Positions 1-5,497 of a stretch of DNA of 8,630 nt are shown one piece after another. The stretch lies in the NCBI GenBank assembly GCA_902767385.1, contig CACXHA010000010.1, forward strand, positions 1-8,630, written 5' to 3'. Under the pieces are notes generated by a model. It did no database searches. It was not told the origin of the DNA and worked only from the letters and a program-made list of their open reading frames with translations. Every line of letters starts with the position of its first letter. The first letter of the stretch is position 1. The stretch is from an uncultured Elusimicrobium sp. Lineage in GTDB: Bacteria; Elusimicrobiota; Elusimicrobia; Elusimicrobiales; Elusimicrobiaceae. The position numbers were made by a program, and so were the translations under genes.

Positions 1-263
1 ATAAAAACAAACGCGCAAATAAACAGTTGCAACAGTACATTTGCCCAAATCCACTCTTTCTCACAAATGCTGTTGGGCACGCCGGAGAAATCATAATCGT
101 ATTGAATCATATCCGGGATAGAATTCCACGCCACATAATAAACTACTATTTCTAAGAGCAGAACGCCAAAAGTTAGGATAATAGATAACTCTGTTCTAAA
201 CTTAATCCCTTTTAGGGTACGCCCGGATATAATCAGTTTTACAAATTGTATGAGTGAGGACAT
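1..263 (-). CDS. Membrane protein with DUF1648-like N-terminus, partial (C-terminus beyond window)
   Basis: An open frame runs from ATG at 263 to the window edge without a stop, giving 87 residues. AGGAG lies about 6 bases upstream of the ATG (CAGGAGCCAAT-ATG). The product starts MSSLIQFVKLIISGRTLKG. It has one clear membrane helix at about residues 25-46 (LSIILTFGVLLLEIVVYYVA), and a second hydrophobic stretch begins near residue 72. Between them, NSIPDMIQYDYDFSGVPNS resembles the 'IPxxIPxHxxxxGxP' core of DUF1648, the N-terminal domain of SdpI-like and related multi-spanning membrane proteins. That family match is from memory of the motif, and the histidine usual in it is not obvious here. 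The gene follows a strong terminator, so it is probably transcribed on its own. The function is unknown. The reading frame and start are well supported, the family less so. Confidence 0.72.
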   Translation of the reverse strand, partial: MSSLIQFVKLIISGRTLKGIKFRTELSIILTFGVLLLEIVVYYVAWNSIPDMIQYDYDFSGVPNSICEKEWIWANVLLQLFICAFVF

Positions 264-330
264 ATTGGCTCCTGTTTAGTAAACATTGCACACCTACTAT
301 TTTAGAAAAAATAAACGGGCAAGAACATAC

Positions 331-362
331 GCAAAATAAACCCCGAGCGTGTATGCCCGGGG
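331..362 (-). terminator. Rho-independent terminator of the barrel-protein gene
   Basis: On the minus strand CCCCGGGC (355-362) pairs with GCTCGGGG (341-348), with one G-U pair, giving an 8 bp stem. The 6-base loop is followed by TTTATTTTG (332-340). It begins 33 bases after the stop of the outer membrane protein gene, and would end the symporter/barrel transcript. Confidence 0.85.
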
Positions 363-395
363 TGATAGCTGTGAAACTTCGCTTTAAACAGAATT

Positions 396-1007
396 TTATA
401 AGTAGAAACGAGCGGTAACCGCAGCCCCAAAACCGGAACGGTCAGACAACAGAACTCCGCCTTTTCTCACTTTGGCAGCAAAGTTGTAGCGGGCTTCTAA
501 ACCAAGCGCAAAGAGCTCGCAGAAACGATATTCACCGCCTGCTACAATGTGCGGAATTACTTTGTATTTTTCTTTGATATCTTTGTTCTTGCCTTTGTAT
601 TGCAATTCCGTGTACATAATGGTGGCACCGGCCCCGCCAAACCACGAAAACGCCTTTAGGCCGTTATCGCGTTTGTAGTACAACGTAATCGGTAAAGAAT
701 AAGTGGTCTCAACAAGTTCTTGGTACAATCCGGGGGTTTGCTTTTCGACTTTGTTTTCTACGAAGTAGTCAAAGTCCATTTTTACGCCCAGCTTATCGGC
801 TTCGCTTTTCCAGTCCCACTCGTAGAACATTTCAGCCCCCAAGAAGGCGCCGTTCGTTTCCAACTTGGTGTGGCCGGGGAGGGAATTTTTTAAATCAGCC
901 GGATTATTAGCGCCGATCCCTGCTTTATAACCATATCCCCAATTGCCCGCAAACGCGGCAGGGGCTAAACACAACACAGCAAACATGAGTACTACTGTTT
1001 TCTTCAT
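396..1007 (-). CDS. Small outer membrane beta-barrel protein, function unknown
   Basis: The 203-residue product begins with a type I signal peptide (MKKTVVLMFAVLCLAPAAFA), probably cut after residue 20 before GNWGYGYKAG. The cysteine at residue 13 is not in a lipobox. The rest alternates polar and aromatic/hydrophobic residues in short strands, for example 55-65, 73-82, 102-112, 119-134, 150-160, 165-177 and 192-203. It ends in aromatic FYL, as transmembrane barrels do. Size and pattern suit an 8-strand OmpA/opacity-type barrel. AAGGAGA sits just upstream of the ATG. The gene starts 38 bases after the symporter stop with no terminator between, so read-through from that gene is likely, and it has its own terminator downstream. 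Whether it is a pore, a structural protein or a surface ligand cannot be told. Confidence 0.85.
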   Translation of the reverse strand: MKKTVVLMFAVLCLAPAAFAGNWGYGYKAGIGANNPADLKNSLPGHTKLETNGAFLGAEMFYEWDWKSEADKLGVKMDFDYFVENKVEKQTPGLYQELVETTYSLPITLYYKRDNGLKAFSWFGGAGATIMYTELQYKGKNKDIKEKYKVIPHIVAGGEYRFCELFALGLEARYNFAAKVRKGGVLLSDRSGFGAAVTARFYL

Positions 1008-1045
1008 TTTGTTGTCTCCTTAGTTAAAATAACTTCTCAAAAAAC

Positions 1046-2446
1046 TTATTTCACCTTACTAATTACCAGATTGGTCAACGCAAATAAGGCCAATACGTTG
1101 GGGATGACCATCAGGTTATTAAACATATCGGTCAGCTCCCACACCAAATCACTTGACACTAGCGAACCCAGCATCACAAAACACAGCGAGATTAAAGTAT
1201 AAACAAGGACGGCTTTTTTTGTATTTTTTTTGCTAAATAAATAGACGGCGTTTATTTTGCCAAAAAAGTTCCAGCACAAAATTGACGAAAACGCAAAGAA
1301 ACAAAGGCAAACCGCCACAAAAATTGCCCCTAAGTTAGTCCCCATAATACTTCCAAAAGCGTTTTGGACCAAATTAGTTTTGTTGAGTACGGCGGTTACC
1401 GCGCCGGTATATCCGTTAGCTAGCACGCCGTCGGCGGTATATAGCGTGGAAATAACTACCAGTGCATTTAGGGTTAAAATCACAAACGTATCCACAAACA
1501 CGCCAATCATGGCGATGGTGCCTTCTTCGTGTGGGGTTTTTACGCGGGCCAAGGCGTGAATATGGGGGGTGGAACCCATGCCGGCCTCGTTAGAGAATAG
1601 CCCTCTTTTAGCCCCTTGGCTGACGACCGTTTTGATAGCGTACCAAAACCCGCCGCCGATAATGGCTTGCGGCTCAAAGGCGTATTTAAAAATCATTTTG
1701 AAGGTGTCAAAGAGGTAGTTATACCGTACGGTTAAAACGAAAAACGCACCCACCAAAAAGAGTACCGCCATGAGGGGGACCAGCTTTTCGGTGACGGCGG
1801 CCAGGCGGCTCACACCGCCTATCAAAATAATCCCCGATAAAATGACTAATATAACCCCGACCATCCAAGGTTGTACGTTAAAAGCCGTTTGCATGGTGTA
1901 GCTGATAGAGTTGGACTGCACCATACACCCCATAAAACCCAAGGCCAGGATAATCGCTACGGCAAAGAACGCGGCCAGGAATTTGCCCAGTTTACCTTGA
2001 AATGCGGTGGTGATGTAATAGACCGGTCCGCCTTTTATGTTCCCGCTTTCTTCCACGATTCTTGTTTTTACGGCCAGCGTAGCTTCCGCGTAAATCGTAG
2101 CCATACCGAAAAACGCAATAACCCACATCCAAAATACGGCTCCCGGGCCACCCACTAAAATAGCCGCAGAAGCGCCGACGATATTTCCGGTGCCTACTTG
2201 CGCCGCTATGGCGGTAGTTAACGCTTGGAAAGGGCTGACGCTGTTTTCGTTTTTTTCGCCAAATAAGCTAAGTTTTCCAAACGAATTGCACAGCCCCTCT
2301 TTAAAACAACGGATTTGCACAAACCGGGTTTTTACCGTGTACCAAAGGCCCACTCCAACGAGCAAGGATACCAAAATATAGTTGGATAGATATTCATTGA
2401 ATTTAACAACAAAGGGATATATAACGCTTTCCAGTGCAGTAATCAT
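1046..2446 (-). CDS. Alanine/glycine:cation symporter (AGCS family)
   Basis: The 466-residue polytopic inner membrane protein would import small neutral amino acids (alanine, glycine) with sodium or protons. The AGCS signature GGPGAVFWMWVIAFFG is complete at 99-114. Other family landmarks are AAQVGTGNIVG (81-91), KGGPVYY (138-144), RGLFSNEAGMGSTPHIHA (281-298) and the late W392-N-F-F-G segment. Length is normal for the family, and about 10-11 membrane helices can be seen. A promoter with extended -10 lies about 35 bases upstream of the ATG. The ribosome binding site is poor (AAGAAG, about 11 bases away). The acetyltransferase gene diverges from it and the barrel gene follows in the same direction. 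Exact substrate and coupling ion cannot be read from the sequence. Confidence 0.95.
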   Translation of the reverse strand: MITALESVIYPFVVKFNEYLSNYILVSLLVGVGLWYTVKTRFVQIRCFKEGLCNSFGKLSLFGEKNENSVSPFQALTTAIAAQVGTGNIVGASAAILVGGPGAVFWMWVIAFFGMATIYAEATLAVKTRIVEESGNIKGGPVYYITTAFQGKLGKFLAAFFAVAIILALGFMGCMVQSNSISYTMQTAFNVQPWMVGVILVILSGIILIGGVSRLAAVTEKLVPLMAVLFLVGAFFVLTVRYNYLFDTFKMIFKYAFEPQAIIGGGFWYAIKTVVSQGAKRGLFSNEAGMGSTPHIHALARVKTPHEEGTIAMIGVFVDTFVILTLNALVVISTLYTADGVLANGYTGAVTAVLNKTNLVQNAFGSIMGTNLGAIFVAVCLCFFAFSSILCWNFFGKINAVYLFSKKNTKKAVLVYTLISLCFVMLGSLVSSDLVWELTDMFNNLMVIPNVLALFALTNLVISKVK

Positions 2447-2480
2447 GTGAGATTTTTCTTCTTAAATAGTGTACTCATAA

Positions 2481-2509
2481 AATTTAGCATAATTGGAGGG
2501 GATAGGCAA
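2481..2509 (-). promoter_or_regulatory. Putative sigma-70 promoter of the symporter gene
   Basis: On the minus strand TTGCCT (2504-2509), a 17-base spacer and TAAATT (2481-2486) are preceded by TGC, an extended -10. The predicted start of transcription, near 2474, leaves a leader of about 28 bases. Confidence 0.6.
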
Positions 2510-2651
2510 TTTTATTGTGTCTATTTACTGTTTTTATATATGTTTTGCTTGGGAATTATTATTAACTAATTTCCAACAACTCCTTGCCGTCCCACATCAA
2601 AAAATAAGATAGAATATTATAGTCAATTCAAAACAACACGGAACAAAAATT

Positions 2652-3218
2652 ATGGAACTGAAAAAAATAAGAGAACTGATGCAACAAGGAACCCCTATGG
2701 AAATGGGGAGCGAATTATTACAGGCGTTTGCAAAATATGCCGAAGAAGCACTCCAACTCACTACGGAAATCAATAACCGCTATCATACATTTGAAGAAGT
2801 GCGCGCGCTATTTTCTAAATTAACCGCCAGTCATATTGATGAAAGTTGTATCCTCTTCCCGCCCTTTTATACCGAATTTGGAAAAAATACAAAGTTGGGG
2901 AAAAACGTTTTTATCAACGCTTGTTGCCGTTTCCAAGATAACGGCGGAATTGAAATTGGGGACGGCTCTATGATTGGACAGGGGGTCACCATTGTTACCC
3001 TTAATCACGACCTAAACCCCAAAACACGTCACAATGCCACCCCCAAGCCGGTGAAAATCGGCAAAAATGTGTGGGTGGGGGCCAGTTGTACGATTTTGCC
3101 CGGCGTAACGATTGGCGACAATGCCGTTATCGGCGCAGGCAGCGTGGTGGTCAAAAATATCCCGGCCAATGCCGTTGCGGTAGGAAATCCGGCCCGTGTG
3201 ATTAAATCCCTTACCTAA
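2652..3218 (+). CDS. Hexapeptide-repeat O-acetyltransferase (maltose/galactoside acetyltransferase-like)
   Basis: The 188-residue product would transfer acetyl from acetyl-CoA to a sugar or related hydroxyl acceptor as a cytoplasmic trimer. A helical N-terminal part (about 1-58) precedes a left-handed beta helix of imperfect hexapeptide repeats: FGKNTKLGKNVFIN, IEIGDG, VKIGKNVWVGASCTI, VTIGDNAVIGAGSVV. The family's catalytic histidine is H119 in VTLNHDLNP, and the end VGNPARVIK is typical of LacA/Maa/NodL-type enzymes. ATG 2652 has only a weak site (CGGAAC) upstream. Met16 (ATG at 2697) has AAGGAA five bases upstream and could be the true start; the shorter protein would still be complete. 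A loose promoter (TTGCCG 2584-2589, TAGAAT 2610-2615, 20-base spacer) may serve it. It is the only plus-strand gene here, ending in a shared terminator. The acceptor is unknown. Confidence 0.92.
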   Translation: MELKKIRELMQQGTPMEMGSELLQAFAKYAEEALQLTTEINNRYHTFEEVRALFSKLTASHIDESCILFPPFYTEFGKNTKLGKNVFINACCRFQDNGGIEIGDGSMIGQGVTIVTLNHDLNPKTRHNATPKPVKIGKNVWVGASCTILPGVTIGDNAVIGAGSVVVKNIPANAVAVGNPARVIKSLT

Positions 3219-3246
3219 AAAAGCCCCGCGGGTGCGGGGCTTTTTT
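3217..3246. terminator. Bidirectional Rho-independent terminator
   Basis: GCCCCGC (3223-3229) and GCGGGGC (3234-3240) form a perfect 7 bp stem with a GGGT loop. It is flanked by A6 on the left and T6 on the right, so it has a U-tract in both directions. It lies one base after the acetyltransferase stop and 13 bases beyond the stop of lipoprotein B, and should end both convergent transcripts. Confidence 0.93.
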
Positions 3247-3259
3247 GTAGAGGGGGGAA

Positions 3260-3667
3260 TTACAAAACTTCGTTGGCGGTTAAGAACAACGACTGCGAGA
3301 GCGCATTAAAGAAGTTTTGATACGCCTGCGGCTCCGTAATGGCGGTGGTGCCTTTGGAAGCGTTGGCGCGTACAATCATACTTTTGCCTTGAGGGCGCAC
3401 GCTTACCGTCATAGAGGTTTGGTTGGTAAACGAGAAACCCGAAATGGTGCCTAAGTCTTTATCGGCTTTTTCAATCACAAACCCCAAATCCTGCATGGTG
3501 GCCACAATGTTGTTCATCACATTTAATTTGTTGGTGGTTTCAAACGAGCGCGTTTGATAATTGCGCGTGGCTACTTGTGAGGATTTGGTCTCCAAAGCGG
3601 TCTGGTTCGTGGTAGCGCAGGCGGCTAACAAAAAGGCGCCTAAACAAACTAACATATTTTTTCTCAT
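3260..3667 (-). CDS. Lipoprotein B, short paralogue of the neighbouring lipoprotein, unknown function
   Basis: The 135-residue product has a lipoprotein signal peptide with lipobox LAAC, the acylated cysteine being C17. The mature domain reads RNYQTRSFETTNKLNVMNN, then MQDLGFVIEKADKDLGTISG (58-77), and ends FFNALSQSLFLTANEVL. The same blocks occur in the upstream lipoprotein (RNVETRVFDTTN; LQDMDYTITESDTEIGLITA; FFDKLAQSVFLTANNI), so the two are paralogues. This copy lacks roughly 30 residues from the middle. GGAGAAGG overlaps the stop codon of the upstream gene, only 8 bases before this ATG, so the two are surely co-transcribed. The gene is last in the operon, ahead of the bidirectional terminator. 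I do not recognise a named function. It is probably exposed in the periplasm at the outer or inner membrane. Confidence 0.88.
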   Translation of the reverse strand: MRKNMLVCLGAFLLAACATTNQTALETKSSQVATRNYQTRSFETTNKLNVMNNIVATMQDLGFVIEKADKDLGTISGFSFTNQTSMTVSVRPQGKSMIVRANASKGTTAITEPQAYQNFFNALSQSLFLTANEVL

Positions 3668-3675
3668 ACCTTCTC

Positions 3676-4194
3676 CTAAATATTATTGGCGGTCAAAAAC
3701 ACAGACTGGGCCAACTTATCAAAAAACTCCGTATACAAAGCGGGGTCGTCTAATTTTTCCACCCGGGCAACTTTGCCGTAATTATCATAAACCATGCGTG
3801 CAAAAGTAACCCGCGTTTTAATTTGGTGCTTACCTGCTTTTGTTGTGACGATAGTAACATAGAACTTTTGTTTATCGTCATATACCGGCTTGCTATTCCC
3901 GTTCAGCGCGGCTAATACCGTAATGGCTACTTTGCCGGCGGTGGAACCTACGTTGCGGTCCTTGGTGGCGGTAATGAGCCCGATTTCTGTGTCCGATTCG
4001 GTAATGGTGTAATCCATATCCTGCAGTAATTGGGCCGAAGCCACCAGTAATTGCTTGGTATTGGTCGTGTCAAATACCCGGGTTTCCACGTTTCTGCGTT
4101 CTAAATAATTGGAATCCGGCACGTACAGGTCCTTGTAAGACGCGCACGCAGACAACAAACACCCTGTCGCTAAAATATACAGAAGCTTTTTCAT
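3676..4194 (-). CDS. Lipoprotein A, long paralogue, unknown function
   Basis: The 172-residue product has lipobox LSAC with the acylated cysteine at C17, followed by A18-S19, with no aspartate at +2 to suggest inner membrane retention if Lol rules apply. Conserved blocks shared with lipoprotein B are at 34-45, 57-76 and 157-172. A middle section unique to this copy (about 82-110) contains the hydrophobic AGKVAITVLAALNG and a lysine/aspartate-rich stretch. It starts 3 bases after the TAG of the BamE-like gene. The 20 bases upstream (…TCTAGCTTTTAGTCT-ATG) hold no Shine-Dalgarno sequence, which suggests translation by reinitiation after the upstream gene. No named family was recognised. Its position suggests a role linked to outer membrane assembly, but that is inference. 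Confidence 0.88.
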   Translation of the reverse strand: MKKLLYILATGCLLSACASYKDLYVPDSNYLERRNVETRVFDTTNTKQLLVASAQLLQDMDYTITESDTEIGLITATKDRNVGSTAGKVAITVLAALNGNSKPVYDDKQKFYVTIVTTKAGKHQIKTRVTFARMVYDNYGKVARVEKLDDPALYTEFFDKLAQSVFLTANNI

Positions 4195-4197
4195 AGA

Positions 4198-4608
4198 CTA
4201 AAAGCTAGACGAGCGGTAGGCAAAATCGCGCACTTTGCTTTGTTCGTCAAATTTCACAATAATCGTCAAAGTACGTTGGGAAGATTTAGCAGAAGATTTA
4301 TCGCTGCCGGCCCCTACAATGACTAGCCACACACCTTTGGAAGAAGAGCTGCTGTCAACTTGGGTGGACATACGGTCATATACCCAGGTTTCGCGCCGTT
4401 TTTCGTCGGTCGTTACCATATTGGGGCTGCCCAAAATTTCTACTACTTCTGCCGAAGACATACCGATTTTAATTTCTTTTTGCGCTTTGGCAACGGTCAA
4501 TTTTTCGTCGTTTTCAATGGTGTTACCGGTAGAAGAAGAACATCCTACTAAACCGCCCAAACAAACAAAAGCGGCTAAAACTAAAGACAACTGTGCTATT
4601 TTTTTCAT
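4198..4608 (-). CDS. BamE-like (SmpA/OmlA domain) outer membrane lipoprotein
   Basis: The 136-residue product has lipobox LVGC (C23) followed by three serines. The SmpA/OmlA hallmark is clear: IKIGMSSAEVVEILGSPN (46-63), then ETWVYDRM (73-80) and the closing strand RTLTIIVKFDEQSKVRDF. BamE itself is an accessory lipoprotein of the BAM complex that inserts barrel proteins. Proteins with this fold also occur outside BAM, so the exact role is not certain. Serine-rich stretches (DSSSSSKG at 85-92, SSAKSS at 105-110, RSSSF at the C-terminus) are unusual for canonical BamE. AGGAGA precedes the ATG, and a perfect TATAAT lies upstream. It is the first gene of a tight three-gene lipoprotein operon. 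Confidence 0.87.
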   Translation of the reverse strand: MKKIAQLSLVLAAFVCLGGLVGCSSSTGNTIENDEKLTVAKAQKEIKIGMSSAEVVEILGSPNMVTTDEKRRETWVYDRMSTQVDSSSSSKGVWLVIVGAGSDKSSAKSSQRTLTIIVKFDEQSKVRDFAYRSSSF

Positions 4609-4638
4609 AAGTATCTCCTATTAAAAGTATATAAGCTC

Positions 4639-4667
4639 ATTATAGTAAAAGTGTGCTCAATAATCCA
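4639..4667 (-). promoter_or_regulatory. Putative promoter of the BamE-like lipoprotein operon
   Basis: On the minus strand a perfect -10 TATAAT (4639-4644) lies 17 bases from a poor -35 TGGATT (4662-4667). Predicted transcription starts near 4632, giving a leader of about 24 bases that contains the AGGAGA site. Confidence 0.55.
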
Positions 4668-4691
4668 GCGGTTTAAAGCAGGTTGAAAACC

Positions 4692-4710
4692 ATTTATTTT
4701 ACAAATAAAT
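4692..4710. repeat. Perfect AT-only inverted repeat abutting the terminator
   Basis: ATTTATTT (4692-4699) and AAATAAAT (4703-4710) are perfect reverse complements around a 3-base TAC spacer. On the minus strand it follows the GC hairpin one base later and takes up the would-be U-tract. It may be a second small hairpin or simply a feature of the terminator tail. Confidence 0.6.
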
Positions 4711-4731
4711 TCCCCGGGGGTTAAGCCGGGG
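4703..4731 (-). terminator. Probable terminator of the 22-codon gene (and possibly the mla operon)
   Basis: On the minus strand CCCCGG (4726-4731) pairs with CCGGGG (4712-4717) around an 8-base loop, followed by AATTTATTT. The U-rich tail is interrupted by A, so strength is uncertain. It starts about 22 bases after the mini-gene's stop. No other hairpin lies between the PqiC-like gene and this one, so it may also end the mla operon transcript. Confidence 0.62.
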
Positions 4732-4753
4732 GGTAAATAACACCTGCAATGTA

Positions 4754-4822
4754 TTAGAAAAATAATCTGTATAAAAATACGATTACTACAATCAGTCCAA
4801 TCCAGTAAATAATTTGTTTCAT
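4754..4822 (-). CDS. 22-residue hydrophobic single-span membrane peptide
   Basis: ATG at 4822 is preceded by AAAGGAG (4829-4835) with a 6-base gap, among the best ribosome binding sites in the window. The frame runs 22 codons to TAA and begins MKQIIYWIGLIVVIVFLY, with four more residues (R-L-F-F) at the end. One lysine near the start, an arginine near the end and an unbroken hydrophobic core at 4-18 suit a single inner membrane helix. A consensus-like promoter lies just upstream and a GC hairpin just downstream, so the unit could be its own transcript of about 150 bases. It lies between the mla operon and the BamE-like operon, all on the same strand. Its size and hydrophobicity recall small regulatory membrane peptides or type I toxin peptides, but I saw no convincing antisense promoter. 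Function is unknown. Confidence 0.7.
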   Translation of the reverse strand: MKQIIYWIGLIVVIVFLYRLFF

Positions 4823-4860
4823 AACTCACTCCTTTGTGTAAAGTAGCACGTCATAAATCC

Positions 4861-4888
4861 ATTATACATAAATTGCCTTCACTTGCAA
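4861..4888 (-). promoter_or_regulatory. Strong putative promoter of the 22-codon gene
   Basis: On the minus strand TTGCAA (4883-4888), a 16-base spacer and a perfect TATAAT (4861-4866) lie between the PqiC-like stop and the mini-gene. Predicted start of transcription is near 4854, giving a leader of about 32 bases that carries AAAGGAG. Confidence 0.65.
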
Positions 4889-4910
4889 GCCAATTACGTA
4901 AATCTTCTTA

Positions 4911-5495
4911 TTAGTGGGCCGCTTGTGTGTTTTGTAGCAAGGTGTTGGCAATCATTTGGCTTAGCTGAGCTAGCAGTTGGCTGTACCCTTGGGCCACATC
5001 ATCATACGTTTTGCCGATTTGAACACTGCCCGTAAACTTTTGTTGAATAATGGTTTTGCCGGTTTTGTTTTTGAGCGTGTACCAGGCTGTCATTTGCGCT
5101 TGTTTGCCCAGTACGGACGTAAGGTCCGTAATTTCTACAAAAACGGTTTTCTCAAACCCTTCGCCTCTAAACTGGTTGATTTTGATTTTGGCCGCCGGCA
5201 GTAGTACGTTTAAATCGTCGGTCAGTACGCGGGTAGCTAACACCGCGGGGGATTCTACCCACCGGTTATATTCGGATACATTGACCTGGTTGGAATCTGC
5301 GGTTTGGGTGACCATTTGCGGGCGGTCTAAGTATTTGGGCAGTTGAATACGGTTTATTCCCACAAAACCCGCAAAGGTGGTAGAAACGGTCCCCTGTGCG
5401 GCTGCGGAGGGAGTGTAAAATTTGGCGTTTTTGCTAGTGCCAAACACGCACGCACCCAGTACCAAACAAGGGATGATGATTTTAAGTAATTTCAT
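4911..5495 (-). CDS. PqiC-like ABC-transport auxiliary lipoprotein (DUF330 family)
   Basis: The 194-residue lipoprotein has lipobox LGAC and acylated cysteine C16. The family landmarks are KFYTPS near the N-terminus (the 'YxL' start of the domain), then IQLPKYLDRPQMV (50-62) and VSEYNRWVESP (73-83), followed by beta strands and a C-terminal helix rich in Gln and Leu. PqiC-type proteins are outer membrane lipoproteins that work with MCE proteins to move lipids across the periplasm. Here it is the last gene of the mla-type operon, 2 bases after the MCE gene. Its AAAGGAGA site lies within the final codons of that gene, which indicates tight coupling. It most likely docks the MCE tube to the outer membrane, taking a place that MlaC/MlaA fill in Escherichia coli. 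Confidence 0.9.
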   Translation of the reverse strand: MKLLKIIIPCLVLGACVFGTSKNAKFYTPSAAAQGTVSTTFAGFVGINRIQLPKYLDRPQMVTQTADSNQVNVSEYNRWVESPAVLATRVLTDDLNVLLPAAKIKINQFRGEGFEKTVFVEITDLTSVLGKQAQMTAWYTLKNKTGKTIIQQKFTGSVQIGKTYDDVAQGYSQLLAQLSQMIANTLLQNTQAAH

Positions 5496-5497
5496 AA

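Noticed and set aside
2517..2612. Possible 31-codon plus-strand gene (GTG start) with GGAGGGG upstream
   Set aside because: The purine-rich site is about 15 bases from the GTG, too far. The peptide shows no signal or membrane pattern, and the region overlaps the divergent promoter area.
4754..4822. Type I toxin-antitoxin interpretation of the 22-residue peptide
   Set aside because: The peptide resembles such toxins in size and hydrophobicity, but I found no convincing promoter for an antisense RNA on the plus strand (only a TATAAA at 4770-4775 without a -35) and no repeat copy in the window.
4605..4829. Minus-strand open frame of 74 codons starting with GTG at 4829
   Set aside because: It reads through the GC and AT hairpins and the BamE-like promoter, has a GTG start without suitable spacing to AAAGGAG, and its peptide looks random. 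The 22-codon frame at 4754-4822 uses the same ribosome site far better.
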